Assembly: GCF_943736995.1 (NCBI RefSeq)
Contig: NZ_OX031157.1
Span: 1,461,001-1,525,000, forward strand
Reading direction: 5' to 3'
Length of the DNA stretch: 64,000 bases
DNA from: Sporosarcina sp. Marseille-Q4943
GTDB taxonomy: Bacteria; Bacillota; Bacilli; Bacillales_A; Planococcaceae
A model generated the notes under the pieces. The model did not search any database. It was not told where the DNA came from and saw nothing but the letters and a program-made list of their open reading frames with translations. Positions 43,408 through 52,164 of this stretch are shown piece by piece; position 1 is the first letter of the stretch; every line of letters begins with the position of its first letter. The position numbers and the translations under genes were made by a program.

Positions 43408-43451
43408 GATCTGGCCACTCTTTCTTTGTCAAATGTCTTTCCAGTATACCA

Positions 43452-44102
43452 TTATTCTTCCTTCACCGTGAGACCGAGTGCACGCGCAAAACCGAGAGCT
43501 TGTTCAATCGAAACGATGCATCCCGCAATTTTCGGTACAGTCACTTCAATGTTTTCATATGTACTGCTTGATAAATCCACGCCATCCAAATCAGTTTCCG
43601 AGAAATTCGCATTGTCGAGCTTACACTTTTCAAACCGCACTTGATTGAACTTGCATTCGTAAAAATCGCTATCCATTAAATTGCAATCAGTAAACTCAAC
43701 TTCCTTTATCTCGGAAAAATTGAAGTTCGCATAGCGGGCGTCACTATCCTTCACGAGAAGATGTCCTACATTGGAATTGGCCAAATCCGCTCCCGTCAGC
43801 TTCGAATTAACGATTTCGCAACGGTGGAACATGACGTTCCCCATTTGCACGTTCGAGAAATCGCATGTTTGGAATAAAACATCGACGAATTCCACGCCTC
43901 TCCAATCACTATTCGCAAAAGACATATCCTTGAATACACAATTATCGAACACGAGGCTCACCCCATCTGCGCCAGGCATTACACCGCCTTCAAATCTCGC
44001 TTGTTCAATAAACCTTTCCCGCATCCATATATCCGAAGGCCTTAACAGTTCGTGTTCCATCGACAATTTCGGCTTCACACGCTTGTCCCTTTTCTCTGCC
44101 AT
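43452..44102 (-). CDS. Pentapeptide-repeat protein
   Basis: 216 residues from ATG 44102 behind GGGGGG. From about residue 50 to 180 the chain consists of five-residue repeats of the A(D/N)LXX type (FKDMSFANSDWRGVEFVDVLF, GADLANSNVG, LDNANFSETDLDGVDLSS) forming a right-handed quadrilateral beta-helix. Some relatives mimic DNA and protect gyrase from quinolones; nothing specific to that is visible. A 32-aa membrane ORF lies directly upstream and is probably co-expressed. Confidence 0.85.
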   Translation of the reverse strand: MAEKRDKRVKPKLSMEHELLRPSDIWMRERFIEQARFEGGVMPGADGVSLVFDNCVFKDMSFANSDWRGVEFVDVLFQTCDFSNVQMGNVMFHRCEIVNSKLTGADLANSNVGHLLVKDSDARYANFNFSEIKEVEFTDCNLMDSDFYECKFNQVRFEKCKLDNANFSETDLDGVDLSSSTYENIEVTVPKIAGCIVSIEQALGFARALGLTVKEE

Positions 44103-44112
44103 GAAATCCCCC

Positions 44113-44211
44113 CTATCGCGTCTTCCATTCAAAGAATAGAATGAGCAGTATGACGACTGAAAACGCCAATATATAAAACCAATTTGGAATCGAACTAATT
44201 CCGCTGAACAT
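44113..44211 (-). CDS. Small membrane protein, 32 aa
   Basis: ATG 44211 lies eight bases after AAGGAG. The peptide starts MFSGISSIPNWFYILAF and continues with a single hydrophobic helix (SVVILLILFF) and a basic end (EWKTR). Its stop sits in the ribosome-site region of the pentapeptide-repeat gene, so the two look coupled. It is below normal gene-calling length. Function unknown. Confidence 0.65.
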   Translation of the reverse strand: MFSGISSIPNWFYILAFSVVILLILFFEWKTR

Positions 44212-44248
44212 CTAACCATCTCCTTATCCAGGCGAACTACAAATCCCG

Positions 44249-44344
44249 TTTATCACCGTTTGAGTTGAGTTTATCACCGCTCACGGCTAGTTTATCACCA
44301 CTTAAAATAAGGTTATCACCGCTCACGACGACTTTATCACCGCT
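44249..44344. repeat. Tandem array E: 5 units, exact 21-bp period, core TTTATCACCGCT
   Basis: TATCACC begins at 44251, 44272, 44293, 44314 and 44335, always 21 bp apart, with variable spacers. It lies between the rlmA-like stop (about 20 bp away) and the small membrane gene. The core is unrelated to the DnaA box TTATCCACA despite a superficial likeness. Confidence 0.9.
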
Positions 44345-44365
44345 TGTCCATTTCCCCCACACTAA

Positions 44366-45229
44366 TTATCTCCGTACTCCCGAAATCACCCGTAAATCAA
44401 TCGTAATGTGCTTCATTCCCATCGCCAGCACCTCACGAACGCGTTCTTCAGTCGCATTCCATGTGAGTGGCGTCATGCGGATCAACGGTGCGAGCAACGT
44501 TTCAGGCAATTCAAATCGGTATGTCACTCGTTCCGTCTCTACTGCATCGAACTGTTCTTGGAACCTCGCTACCGGGTCAGCCTCCTCTTTCTGCTGCTTC
44601 CCGTCGTAAAAGACTTCCCGTAATTCCTGCAAGTACCCGCTTTCCGGCACCACTTTCACCAACAAGCCGCCTCGTTTCAGCAGCCGGTTGAATTCCGCAT
44701 AGTTCGCCGGTGATAAAATATTCAAGATCGCATCCATACTAGAATCCGCAAAAGGCATGGCAGCGAGATCCGCCACGCTCCAAATGATTCCCGGATAGGC
44801 TTTCGAAGCTGCCGTAATGCCCTCCTTCGCCAAATCGATGCCGATGCAGACACTTTCCGTCCCTAGCTGTGAATGAACTGCCTGTAAATGGGTCCCTTCC
44901 CCGCAGCCCGCATCCAATAGGACGGGACTTTTCGTTTCCGCCAAATGACCATCCAAACGAGTGATGATATTTTTAAGGATTGGTCCAAAAAAACCACTAT
45001 TCATGACGGCATTCCTCGCTTCAAACAGCGACTTATCGTATTTCGTCGAATGGGCTTGCGGCGCCAAATTGACATAACCACTCTTCGCCAAATCAAACGA
45101 GTGCATGTTCCGGCAGACGAGTCGGGAATGCCCCTCCATTTCCATCCCAGCAGAACAGATTGGGCATTTGAATAGCTGTATATTCTTCTCCATCACAAGC
45201 GCGCTTTGCATTTTCTTCGTCAATTTCAT
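44366..45229 (-). CDS. 23S rRNA (guanine-N1)-methyltransferase RlmA-like
   Basis: 287 residues. An N-terminal zinc site (FKCPICSAGM, LVCRNMHSFDLAKSGYVNL) is followed by a SAM-binding core LLDAGCGEGTHLQAV, GIDLAKEGITAA, and NILSPANYAEFNRLLKRGG. This arrangement defines the RlmA/TlrB family, which methylates G745 or G748 in 23S rRNA; Gram-positive members usually modify G748 and can give tylosin resistance. The ATG at 45229 has CGGAGC at good distance; an ATG six codons earlier has none. Confidence 0.87.
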   Translation of the reverse strand: MKLTKKMQSALVMEKNIQLFKCPICSAGMEMEGHSRLVCRNMHSFDLAKSGYVNLAPQAHSTKYDKSLFEARNAVMNSGFFGPILKNIITRLDGHLAETKSPVLLDAGCGEGTHLQAVHSQLGTESVCIGIDLAKEGITAASKAYPGIIWSVADLAAMPFADSSMDAILNILSPANYAEFNRLLKRGGLLVKVVPESGYLQELREVFYDGKQQKEEADPVARFQEQFDAVETERVTYRFELPETLLAPLIRMTPLTWNATEERVREVLAMGMKHITIDLRVISGVRR

Positions 45230-45356
45230 TTCGATGCTCCGTTCCATTATTGTTCTACCAGTATACCGCCTTTCCGCCTGGACTCAAACTATCAACAGGT
45301 CCCACTGTATCTATCGCACCTTCAGCGGGTACAATAATAGAAAGGAGGCGATTTCC

Positions 45357-46487
45357 GTGAAGCGGATTTTTCAATTCATCATTTTCATAGTTGCACTTTA
45401 TCTCGCTAAACCTTTATGGGAAGAGCCCGTTTCGAAATATGTCGACCTTTCCTTCTTGAATCCGGTCGACGAAAAGATTGAGAACGTATTGGAGAAAGAG
45501 CCGGTCGTTTCCGCCATGAACTCTATCCTTAACGCTGCCGATAAAATCTTCCTATATATATCTTCGAAGTCTTCTGAAGTGGAACAGATGATTCCAGACA
45601 AAGTGGCCAAACCTATATTGGACAAGCCCGATCACTCTGCAATGTCCATCCATAATATCGAGCTTGGAGCAAGCGAAGAACAAGTGAAGGCAGAGCTTGG
45701 AGAGCCAAAAAGCTATTCATTGAATGAATACGGCACCGAGTGGTTTACGTACCATGAGGATTACCAGAATTTCGTCATGATTTCCTTTGACGAAAATTCG
45801 AAAGTGAATGCGATCTACACGAACGACAACCTCATTTCCTCAAAAGCCGGGATCCAGTATGGCACACCGAAAGCGGAAGTCCGGAAAGCGTATGGCGAGC
45901 CACTGAATGAGATCCGCAAAGGCTTGAACATCTACGTCCTTCAGGAAAACGAAGGGATGGACCTCTTTAAAGCCGGAGGTGCCTATTTGTATGTGTTTTA
46001 TGATCTTCATCGGAATGAAACCGTGACGGCTGTCAAGCTCATCACGACCGCATTGGAGCAGAGAAAAAACGGGATGTACGCAGGCGGGGATGTATCTTTG
46101 CGCAATGGGTTCGAGCAGCAACTTTTCGATTTGACGAACGCTGCCCGTGTCCGGCATGGCCGCTCGATATTGCGATGGGATGACAGAATCGCCGAAACGG
46201 CCCGCAAACATAGCCGCGATATGGCGATCAATGATTATTTCAGCCACGATAATCTGCAGGGGCTCTCACCCTTCGACCGGATGAAAGAGGACCATATCAA
46301 GTTCCGCAGGGCGGGCGAAAATTTGGCTTACGGCCAGTCAAGCAGCATTTTCGCACATGAAGGCCTTATGAATTCGAAAGGGCACCGGGAGAATATATTA
46401 ATAAAAGATTACAGCCATCTCGGCATAGGGGTCGCTTTCAACGAAAAATCACAGCCGTATTACACGGAGAACTTTTTCCTGCAATGA
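45357..46487 (+). CDS. CAP-domain secreted or membrane protein (YlbC-like)
   Basis: 376 residues from GTG 45357, behind AAAGGAGG. It has an N-terminal hydrophobic helix (FQFIIFIVALYLA) that acts as signal or anchor, a CAP-associated domain in two GEPKS/GEPLN repeats (residues about 95-225), and a C-terminal CAP/SCP domain with NAARVRHG, KHSRDMAINDYFSHDN, RAGENLA and KGHRENIL. This layout is that of YlbC. CAP proteins act outside the cell; their activity in Bacillus is unclear. Confidence 0.85.
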   Translation: MKRIFQFIIFIVALYLAKPLWEEPVSKYVDLSFLNPVDEKIENVLEKEPVVSAMNSILNAADKIFLYISSKSSEVEQMIPDKVAKPILDKPDHSAMSIHNIELGASEEQVKAELGEPKSYSLNEYGTEWFTYHEDYQNFVMISFDENSKVNAIYTNDNLISSKAGIQYGTPKAEVRKAYGEPLNEIRKGLNIYVLQENEGMDLFKAGGAYLYVFYDLHRNETVTAVKLITTALEQRKNGMYAGGDVSLRNGFEQQLFDLTNAARVRHGRSILRWDDRIAETARKHSRDMAINDYFSHDNLQGLSPFDRMKEDHIKFRRAGENLAYGQSSSIFAHEGLMNSKGHRENILIKDYSHLGIGVAFNEKSQPYYTENFFLQ

Positions 46488-46556
46488 ACTCTTCACGACT
46501 ATATCTGTCTCTTAAGGGGAATATAAGGAGGAGAATATAGAAAAGGAGGAGTTCGA

Positions 46557-47696
46557 ATGAGAGCTGTAACGTACCAAGGTGTGAAAGATATCCAAGTGAA
46601 GAATGTGGAAGCTCCGAAGATTGAAAAGCCCGATGATATCATTATCAAGGTCACCTCAACAGCCATTTGCGGATCCGACCTGCATATCTATTTAGGCGCG
46701 TTGCCGACACATAAAGACTATGTCATCGGCCATGAACCGATGGGAATTGTCGTGGAAACTGGTCCAAATGTGACGAAAGTCAAAAAAGGAGATCGCGTCG
46801 TCATTCCGTTCAATGTGTCATGCGGCCACTGTTTTTATTGTGAGCATGAGATGGAAAGCCAATGTGATAATTCCAACCCCAATCCTCATGTCGATACGGG
46901 CGGTTATTTAGGATTCACCGAACGCTATGGAGAGTATCCGGGTGGCCAGGCGGAGTATTTACGTGTTCCTTACGGCAATTTTGCGCCATTTGTCATCCCT
47001 GAGTCTTGCGAACTGCCGGACGAGGCGCTTCTGTTCATGTCCGATGTGCTGCCGACCGCTTATTGGAGCGTAGAGCATGCAGGTGTGAAGAAAGGGGATA
47101 CTGTCGCTGTCCTAGGATGCGGTCCTGTAGGTTTGATGGCGCAGAAATTCGCTTGGATGAAAGGCGCGAAACGCGTCATTGCGATTGACCATGTCCCTTA
47201 TCGACTTAGTCACGCTATCAATATGAACCAGGTGGAAGCTTTTAATTTCGATGACTATGACAATATGGGCGCGCATATTAAAGAAATTACGAGCGGCGGA
47301 GTCGATATTGTCATCGATTGTGTCGGGATGGACGGTAAAAAGAATCTCGCGGAGAAGATCGGTCAAAAGATGAAAGTACAAGGCGGGGCGTTGAGCGCTC
47401 TAGAAATCGGCTACCAAGCTGTGCGCAAATTCGGGACGATTCATCTGACAGGCGTGTATGGATCGCTCTACAACATGTTTCCACTCGGGAATATGTTCGA
47501 GCGGAATATTACGCTGAAGATGGGACAAGCTCCTGTCATTCACTACATGCCTTTATTGTTTGACAAGATTACAAAAGGCGAATTCGATCCGACGGAAATC
47601 ATCACCCATGTCGTACCGATGGAGGAAGCATCAGCCGCTTACCATCACTTCTACGAGCATGAAGATGATTGCATCAAAGTGATATTGAAGCCTTGA
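46557..47696 (+). CDS. adhB: Zinc-dependent alcohol/formaldehyde dehydrogenase-like protein (AdhB type)
   Basis: 379 residues of the medium-chain dehydrogenase family. It has the catalytic zinc ligand in ICGSDLH, GHEPMG, the structural zinc site CGHCFYCEHEMESQC, and the Rossmann motif LGCGPVGLMAQ. The long insert and NPNPHVDTGG segment match glutathione-independent formaldehyde dehydrogenase-like enzymes such as B. subtilis AdhB. The substrate is probably a small alcohol or aldehyde with NAD. AAGGAGGAG precedes the ATG. It is monocistronic. Confidence 0.82.
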   Translation: MRAVTYQGVKDIQVKNVEAPKIEKPDDIIIKVTSTAICGSDLHIYLGALPTHKDYVIGHEPMGIVVETGPNVTKVKKGDRVVIPFNVSCGHCFYCEHEMESQCDNSNPNPHVDTGGYLGFTERYGEYPGGQAEYLRVPYGNFAPFVIPESCELPDEALLFMSDVLPTAYWSVEHAGVKKGDTVAVLGCGPVGLMAQKFAWMKGAKRVIAIDHVPYRLSHAINMNQVEAFNFDDYDNMGAHIKEITSGGVDIVIDCVGMDGKKNLAEKIGQKMKVQGGALSALEIGYQAVRKFGTIHLTGVYGSLYNMFPLGNMFERNITLKMGQAPVIHYMPLLFDKITKGEFDPTEIITHVVPMEEASAAYHHFYEHEDDCIKVILKP

Positions 47697-47700
47697 ATAT

Positions 47701-47740
47701 AAAAACCGGTCCACGCATTTCGTTGCATGGACCGGTTTTC
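47701..47740. terminator. Bidirectional terminator adhB/sodC
   Basis: AAAACCGGTCCA/TGGACCGGTTTT stem between convergent genes. Confidence 0.92.
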
Positions 47741-48298
47741 TTATTTCTTTGCTGTAAACGCGGCGCAGGCAATCCGTGCACCGGAATTCCCTGCTGGGTC
47801 GGTCTTGTAGTCATCCGCCTTTTCGTGGATGACGATTGCACTTCCGTCCTTATCGAGTATGGAAGTTTCCTGGCCTTTTTTTAACGTGATTTCGGAAGTC
47901 GTCAGCTTCATGGACACTTTCCCGTCTACGTTAACTTCAATATTCGGCAAATCGCCTAGATGGAAGCCTTTCGGATTGTCAAAGCCATGTTCCTTGCCTG
48001 TCGGATTGAAATGCGCACCGGAGGAAGTAAAATCCGGTGGTGTACATACACCGGTTTCATGGAAATGAATTCCATGCGACCCAGGCGGCAAATTCTCAGC
48101 CTGCACATTGATGAGCACACCTTCCGGCTCCTGAACCAATGTCACTTCACCGATTTTCTTTCCTTCCGTGTTCACTAAAGGAGAGACAATCGCCTCCATC
48201 TTTTCCCCGCTGACAGGAACTTTTTTATTCGATTTCCCACATCCTGCCATGACGAGAATGACGCTAATTAGTAATACGACTATTAGTTTTTGCTTCAC
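47741..48298 (-). CDS. sodC: Cu/Zn superoxide dismutase lipoprotein (SodC/YojM)
   Basis: 185 residues: lipoprotein signal ending VMAGC, then a SodC domain. All metal ligands of the canonical enzyme can be matched: IHFHE (two Cu His), GAHFNP (bridging His), KEHGF, GFHLGD (Zn His and Asp) and VIHEKADD (Cu His), plus the disulphide cysteines. B. subtilis YojM is reported to lack two copper ligands, so this copy looks better suited for copper-dependent dismutase activity. It acts outside the membrane. It is monocistronic. Confidence 0.88.
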   Translation of the reverse strand: MKQKLIVVLLISVILVMAGCGKSNKKVPVSGEKMEAIVSPLVNTEGKKIGEVTLVQEPEGVLINVQAENLPPGSHGIHFHETGVCTPPDFTSSGAHFNPTGKEHGFDNPKGFHLGDLPNIEVNVDGKVSMKLTTSEITLKKGQETSILDKDGSAIVIHEKADDYKTDPAGNSGARIACAAFTAKK

Positions 48299-48396
48299 TA
48301 TGATTCCTCCTCAACATTTTCTCTTGCCAAGTGTGTCCAAATAAAGGGGATTTATTAGTGGTAAGTTTTCCCGGCATTTTGTTGAGAAGGAAACAT

Positions 48397-48438
48397 AAAA
48401 ACCGCTGATCATTCCTATTGGGAATGAACAGCGGTTCT
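48397..48438 (-). terminator. Terminator of the purC-like gene
   Basis: GAACCGCTG..CATTCCC/GGAATG..CAGCGGTTTTT long stem with T-run on the minus strand. The gap 48299-48396 shows nothing else. Confidence 0.9.
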
Positions 48439-48442
48439 TCAA

Positions 48443-49123
48443 TTACGCTAGCATTAATTTCTCAAGATCAAGTGGAGCTATATAAACCCCATCTTTGTAA
48501 ACTCGCATGTTGCCGCCGGAAATTTCATCGATCAGCATGACATTCCCTTCTTCGTCACGACCGAACTCAAGCTTGATGTCGTATAGCTCAAGTCCCTTCT
48601 CCGCAAGCTCTTCCTTCACAACGGCGGAAATCTCCTTCGTCATCGGTTCAAGGACGTCATATTCCTCGTTCGTCAAAATATTGAGCTGTGCAAGCGCGTC
48701 TCTCGTAATCGGCGGGTCATTGCGGTCGTCATCTTTGATCGTCACTTCGACGAATGCGTCCAACGGTTGTCCCTCTTCGCAATACGCTCCGTACCTGCGC
48801 AAGAAACTGCCGACAGCACGGTAACGGCAAATGACTTCAAGCCCTTTCCCGAAAACGGTAGCCGGCTTCACGGTCATTGTCGCTGCATCGATATCCGCAT
48901 CGACATAATGCGTCGGAATCCCTTTATCGGCCAATTTCTCAAAAAAGAACTTCGTCATACGCAAGCCCGATTGCCCCGCACCTTCAATCGTCAATCCTAC
49001 TGTATTCGCGCCCGGATCAAACACGCCATCCTCACCGGTCACGTCATCTTTGAATTTCAGTAACACATTTCCATCTTCCAATTTATAAACGTCTTTCGTC
49101 TTGCCCTTATATACAAGTTCCAT
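48443..49123 (-). CDS. Stand-alone SAICAR synthase (PurC-like)
   Basis: 226 residues of the SAICAR synthetase family: [23 protein letters not shown] (nucleotide loop), [21 protein letters not shown] and [24 protein letters not shown]. The enzyme joins aspartate to CAIR with ATP in purine synthesis. In Bacillus purC lies inside the pur operon; here it is alone and the sequence shows a shortened, diverged form, so it may be a second copy or a paralogue with another substrate. ATG 49123 is preferred over the GTG two codons earlier. Confidence 0.8.
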   Translation of the reverse strand: MELVYKGKTKDVYKLEDGNVLLKFKDDVTGEDGVFDPGANTVGLTIEGAGQSGLRMTKFFFEKLADKGIPTHYVDADIDAATMTVKPATVFGKGLEVICRYRAVGSFLRRYGAYCEEGQPLDAFVEVTIKDDDRNDPPITRDALAQLNILTNEEYDVLEPMTKEISAVVKEELAEKGLELYDIKLEFGRDEEGNVMLIDEISGGNMRVYKDGVYIAPLDLEKLMLA

Positions 49124-49229
49124 GCCCACGTTTCCTCTCTATTCGAAAATGTAGTGCCACCATTAGTATAAGGCACTTTCATCGGTATAAAAAGAGAAAT
49201 CTCCACATTCCAATTTCAGGATTTTTCTC

Positions 49230-49259
49230 TTGTCAGCATTCATGCTACGGGTGTATAAT
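49230..49259 (+). promoter_or_regulatory. Sigma-A promoter of yeeI
   Basis: TTGTCA (49230-49235), an 18-nt spacer and TATAAT (49254-49259) with an extended TG. It lies 45 bp before the yeeI ATG. Confidence 0.8.
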
Positions 49260-49303
49260 AGCTCGATGAAATCTATGCACAGAGCGAAAGCGAGTGAATG
49301 AAG

Positions 49304-50023
49304 ATGGGTCGGAAATGGAATAATATTAAAGAGAAAAAAGCTTCGAAGGATGCGAATACGAGCCGTATTTACGCAAAGTTCGGGCGTGAATTATATGTAG
49401 CAGCAAAACAGGGTGAACCTGATCCCGAGTTGAACCAAAATCTCAAAATGGTTATCGAGCGCGCGAAAACATACAATGTACCAAAAGCGATCATTGACCG
49501 TGCAATCGAGAAAGCAAAAGGCGGCGCTGAAGAAAACTATGACGAGCTTCGCTACGAAGGCTTCGGCCCGAACGGATCGATGGTCATTGTCGACGCGCTT
49601 ACGAACAACGTCAACCGTACCGCTTCCGAAGTACGTGCAGCATTCGGGAAAAACGGCGGTAACATGGGCGTCAGCGGCTCCGTTGCGTACATGTTCGATG
49701 CGACTGCCGTTTTCGGTTTAGAAGGTAAAACGGCGGATGAAGTGCTCGAACTTCTCATGGAAGCAGACGTCGAAGTCCGCGATATTTTAGATGAAGAAGA
49801 CACGGTCATCGTCTATGCAGAACCTGATCAATTCCACGCCGTGCAAGAAGCATTGAAGAACGCCGGCATCACAGAATTCACAGTTGCTGAATTAACGATG
49901 CTAGCACAGAATGATCTTACTTTAGACGCCGACGCGCAAGCACAATTCGAGAAAATGATCGACGCATTGGACGATTTGGAAGACGTTCAGCAAGTTTATC
50001 ATAATGTTGATTTAGGCGAATAA
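49304..50023 (+). CDS. yeeI: YebC/PmpR-family protein YeeI
   Basis: 239 residues nearly identical in layout to B. subtilis Yee[21 protein letters not shown] at the start, [19 protein letters not shown] and the closing [13 protein letters not shown]. YebC-type proteins act as transcription factors or, in recent work, help ribosomes over polyproline stretches. The start is ATG 49304. A terminator hairpin follows. Confidence 0.95.
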   Translation: MGRKWNNIKEKKASKDANTSRIYAKFGRELYVAAKQGEPDPELNQNLKMVIERAKTYNVPKAIIDRAIEKAKGGAEENYDELRYEGFGPNGSMVIVDALTNNVNRTASEVRAAFGKNGGNMGVSGSVAYMFDATAVFGLEGKTADEVLELLMEADVEVRDILDEEDTVIVYAEPDQFHAVQEALKNAGITEFTVAELTMLAQNDLTLDADAQAQFEKMIDALDDLEDVQQVYHNVDLGE

Positions 50024-50029
50024 GCGAAC

Positions 50030-50072
50030 AGAACCACCAAGTAATCGGTTTTCACGGTTACTCGGTGGTTCT
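50030..50072 (+). terminator. Terminator of yeeI
   Basis: AGAACCACC..AGTAA/TTACT..GGTGGTTCT stem with one mismatch and a weak T-rich tail. Confidence 0.75.
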
Positions 50073-50081
50073 ATTTGTATC

Positions 50082-50246
50082 TTACTTATTGTTTTGTTCT
50101 TCTCCGAGAAGTTCTATTTTCTTCTCTAATTTCTTTTCCATTCTCCTATTGCTTTGGATATATTTCTTTTGATTGCTCAGTAAAGAACTTGCAATTAGGG
50201 CAATAAAAGCGAGTAACAAAATATATAACAGTAACTCCAAAATCAC
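50082..50246 (-). CDS. Small membrane protein with coiled-coil tail, 54 aa
   Basis: GTG 50246 lies eight bases after GAGGGG. The peptide reads MILELLLYILLLAFIALIA, a single membrane helix, followed by a basic/acidic helix (RRMEKKLEKKIELLGEEQ) that could form a short coiled coil. It overlaps the stop of a kipI-like remnant as GTGA, so translation may be coupled. The function is unknown. It convergently faces yeeI. Confidence 0.6.
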   Translation of the reverse strand: MILELLLYILLLAFIALIASSLLSNQKKYIQSNRRMEKKLEKKIELLGEEQNNK

Positions 50247-50335
50247 ACAGCTTTCCCCTCGGATGCTGCACATATTTCATTGCCAACTTCAATGACCACG
50301 GCTTGATCGCCCAATGATGACAGCGTGTACTGCAT
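50243..50335 (-). pseudogene. kipI/pxpB N-terminal remnant, 30 codons
   Basis: The ATG at 50335, behind AAGGAAG, opens a 30-codon frame reading MQYTLSSLGDQAVVIEVG, then NEICAASEGKAV and a stop. This is the expected first strand-loop of the KipI/PxpB family (5-oxoprolinase subunit, sporulation kinase inhibitor), of which only about 12% is left. It may be a decayed gene or a leader peptide now coupled to the small membrane gene. No kipA, pxpA or pxpC lies nearby. The 200 bp further upstream is AT-rich and holds no gene I can see. Confidence 0.55.
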
Positions 50336-50561
50336 CTTGTCGACACTTCCTTATCGTATGAATATACATAATTCTACCTGAACCACTATTTTCCGCAACT
50401 TGTTTTCTATTCTTTATGTATGGGTTATGTATCTCCATACATATAATGAATAACGACTACTTACCAACTTAGGTAAAACTCTTCAATTTTTAATATTCTG
50501 TATTTTTATCTACCCACTTCAAATAAGTTGAAGTACAATCAATTACAAAGGATGAAAGGAT

Positions 50562-52100
50562 GTGAGCATTTTAATGAAACAGCAATGTCTTCTCAAAAGG
50601 GCTTTCTTAGTAATGGTAATTGCTTTGATTGCCTTATTTCCGGTAACACATGAAGGAACGTATTCATCTGTCGCCGCATCCGGGGATACAACTCCCGTAG
50701 CATCCATTGATTCGACAACTTTAGAGCAAAAAATACAAGCAATCTTGAAAGACCCGAAGCTCCAAGGAGGGATTACCGGGGTGAGCATACGGAAAGCCAA
50801 TACGGGTGAAGCAATCTTTTCCCACTACGGTGACATCCGTTTACGCCCTGCTTCCAATATGAAATTGCTAACGGGATCAACAGCAATGGACATATTGGGG
50901 CCTGACTATCGGTTCTCTACAGAAGTGCTGACAGACGGGCAAGTGAAAGGGAAAATGCTTAACGGGAATCTATATCTGAAAGGTAAAGGCGACCCGACAT
51001 TGATGAAAAAGGATTTAGACCAGTTCGCTAAGGACTTGAAGGCGAAAGGGATCGACAAAGTCAACGGTAACCTGATTGCCGACGACAGTTGGTATGATGA
51101 TGACCGCTATTCGCAGGATTTGAACTGGTCGGATGAGCATAATTATGTCGGAGCACAAGTTTCTGCACTGACGCTTTCCCCGAACGAAGACTATGATGCG
51201 GGAACTGTCATCGTCGAAGTGAATGCTGGCAATAAAGCCGGGGATCTACCGAAAGTGACACTCACTCCGGAGACGAGCTATGTAGAGATTGTCAACCGTG
51301 CAACGACAGTGGCGAAAGGCGAAGCGAAAAGCATCTCCATCGCCCGTGAACATGGATCGAACAGGATTATCATCGAAGGCAAAATCCCTGTAGAAGGCAC
51401 GAGATCCCAATCATGGTCAGCTGTTTGGGAGCCAACAGGGCTAACCCTTGACGTCTTTAAGAAATCACTCGAAGAACAAAGCATCCAACTTGTTGGGAAC
51501 GGCGGAATGAAGACTGGTATTACGCCAAGCGGGGCAACTGTTCTCACTTCAAAAAAATCGATGCCGCTAAAAGAGCTTTTCATTCCATTCATGAAGTTGA
51601 GCAATAACGGACACGCTGAAACTTTGGTGAAGGAAATGGGGAAAGTGCAGCGTGGCGAAGGCAGTTGGAATGCTGGACTGTCTGTTATGAAGGAGAAGCT
51701 GAAGCAATTCGGCGTCAACACGGACACGATCGTTCTTCGCGACGGCTCAGGAATGTCGCATAAGAACCTCGTTTCTGCAGATGAATTATCGAAACTGTTG
51801 TATGGAATTCAAGGAAAAAGCTGGTTCCCTGCATTTGAAGCTTCCTTACCGATTGCAGGAATCCCTGAACGGATGGTCGGCGGCACGCTTCGGAACCGTA
51901 TGGGTGATGGATTGACGGCAGGCAACGTGAAAGCAAAAACCGGCTCCATCACAGGCGTCTCCACCCTTTCCGGTTACATCACCGCGAAAGACGGTACGGA
52001 ACTGATCTTCTCCATTATGATCAACAATTATGTAACCGGACCTGTTGCACCGATTGAAGATGCGATTGCGAAAGCACTTGCGGAATACGAAAGCAACTAA
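50562..52100 (+). CDS. dacC: D-Ala-D-Ala carboxypeptidase/endopeptidase (PBP4-type, S13)
   Basis: 512 residues with an N-terminal signal anchor. Active-site motifs of penicillin-binding protein family S13 are present in order: SNMK in RPASNMKLLTG, SNN in KLSNNGHAE, and KTG in KAKTGSITGVS, with the large insert domain between the first two. It trims or cuts peptidoglycan peptide bridges at the cell surface, like DacC (PBP4a) of B. subtilis. The GTG at 50562 is behind AAAGGATG; an ATG five codons later is also possible. Confidence 0.9.
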   Translation: MSILMKQQCLLKRAFLVMVIALIALFPVTHEGTYSSVAASGDTTPVASIDSTTLEQKIQAILKDPKLQGGITGVSIRKANTGEAIFSHYGDIRLRPASNMKLLTGSTAMDILGPDYRFSTEVLTDGQVKGKMLNGNLYLKGKGDPTLMKKDLDQFAKDLKAKGIDKVNGNLIADDSWYDDDRYSQDLNWSDEHNYVGAQVSALTLSPNEDYDAGTVIVEVNAGNKAGDLPKVTLTPETSYVEIVNRATTVAKGEAKSISIAREHGSNRIIIEGKIPVEGTRSQSWSAVWEPTGLTLDVFKKSLEEQSIQLVGNGGMKTGITPSGATVLTSKKSMPLKELFIPFMKLSNNGHAETLVKEMGKVQRGEGSWNAGLSVMKEKLKQFGVNTDTIVLRDGSGMSHKNLVSADELSKLLYGIQGKSWFPAFEASLPIAGIPERMVGGTLRNRMGDGLTAGNVKAKTGSITGVSTLSGYITAKDGTELIFSIMINNYVTGPVAPIEDAIAKALAEYESN

Positions 52101-52108
52101 AGCATCAC

Positions 52109-52145
52109 AAATAGGCATTCCCCATATTTCAGGGAATGCCTATTT
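52109..52145. terminator. Terminator of dacC
   Basis: AAATAGGCATTCCC/GGGAATGCCTATTT perfect 14-bp stem between convergent genes. Confidence 0.9.
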
Positions 52146-52164
52146 CTTATGGACAATACCTATT

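Noticed and set aside
44249..44344. TTTATCACC cores as a DnaA-box cluster or replication origin
   Set aside because: They do not match TTATCCACA, and no dnaA, dnaN or rep gene is near.
45105..45356. N-terminal extension of the CAP-domain gene
   Set aside because: The upstream codons overlap the rlmA-like gene on the other strand; a strong ribosome site and GTG at 45357 give the proper signal peptide.
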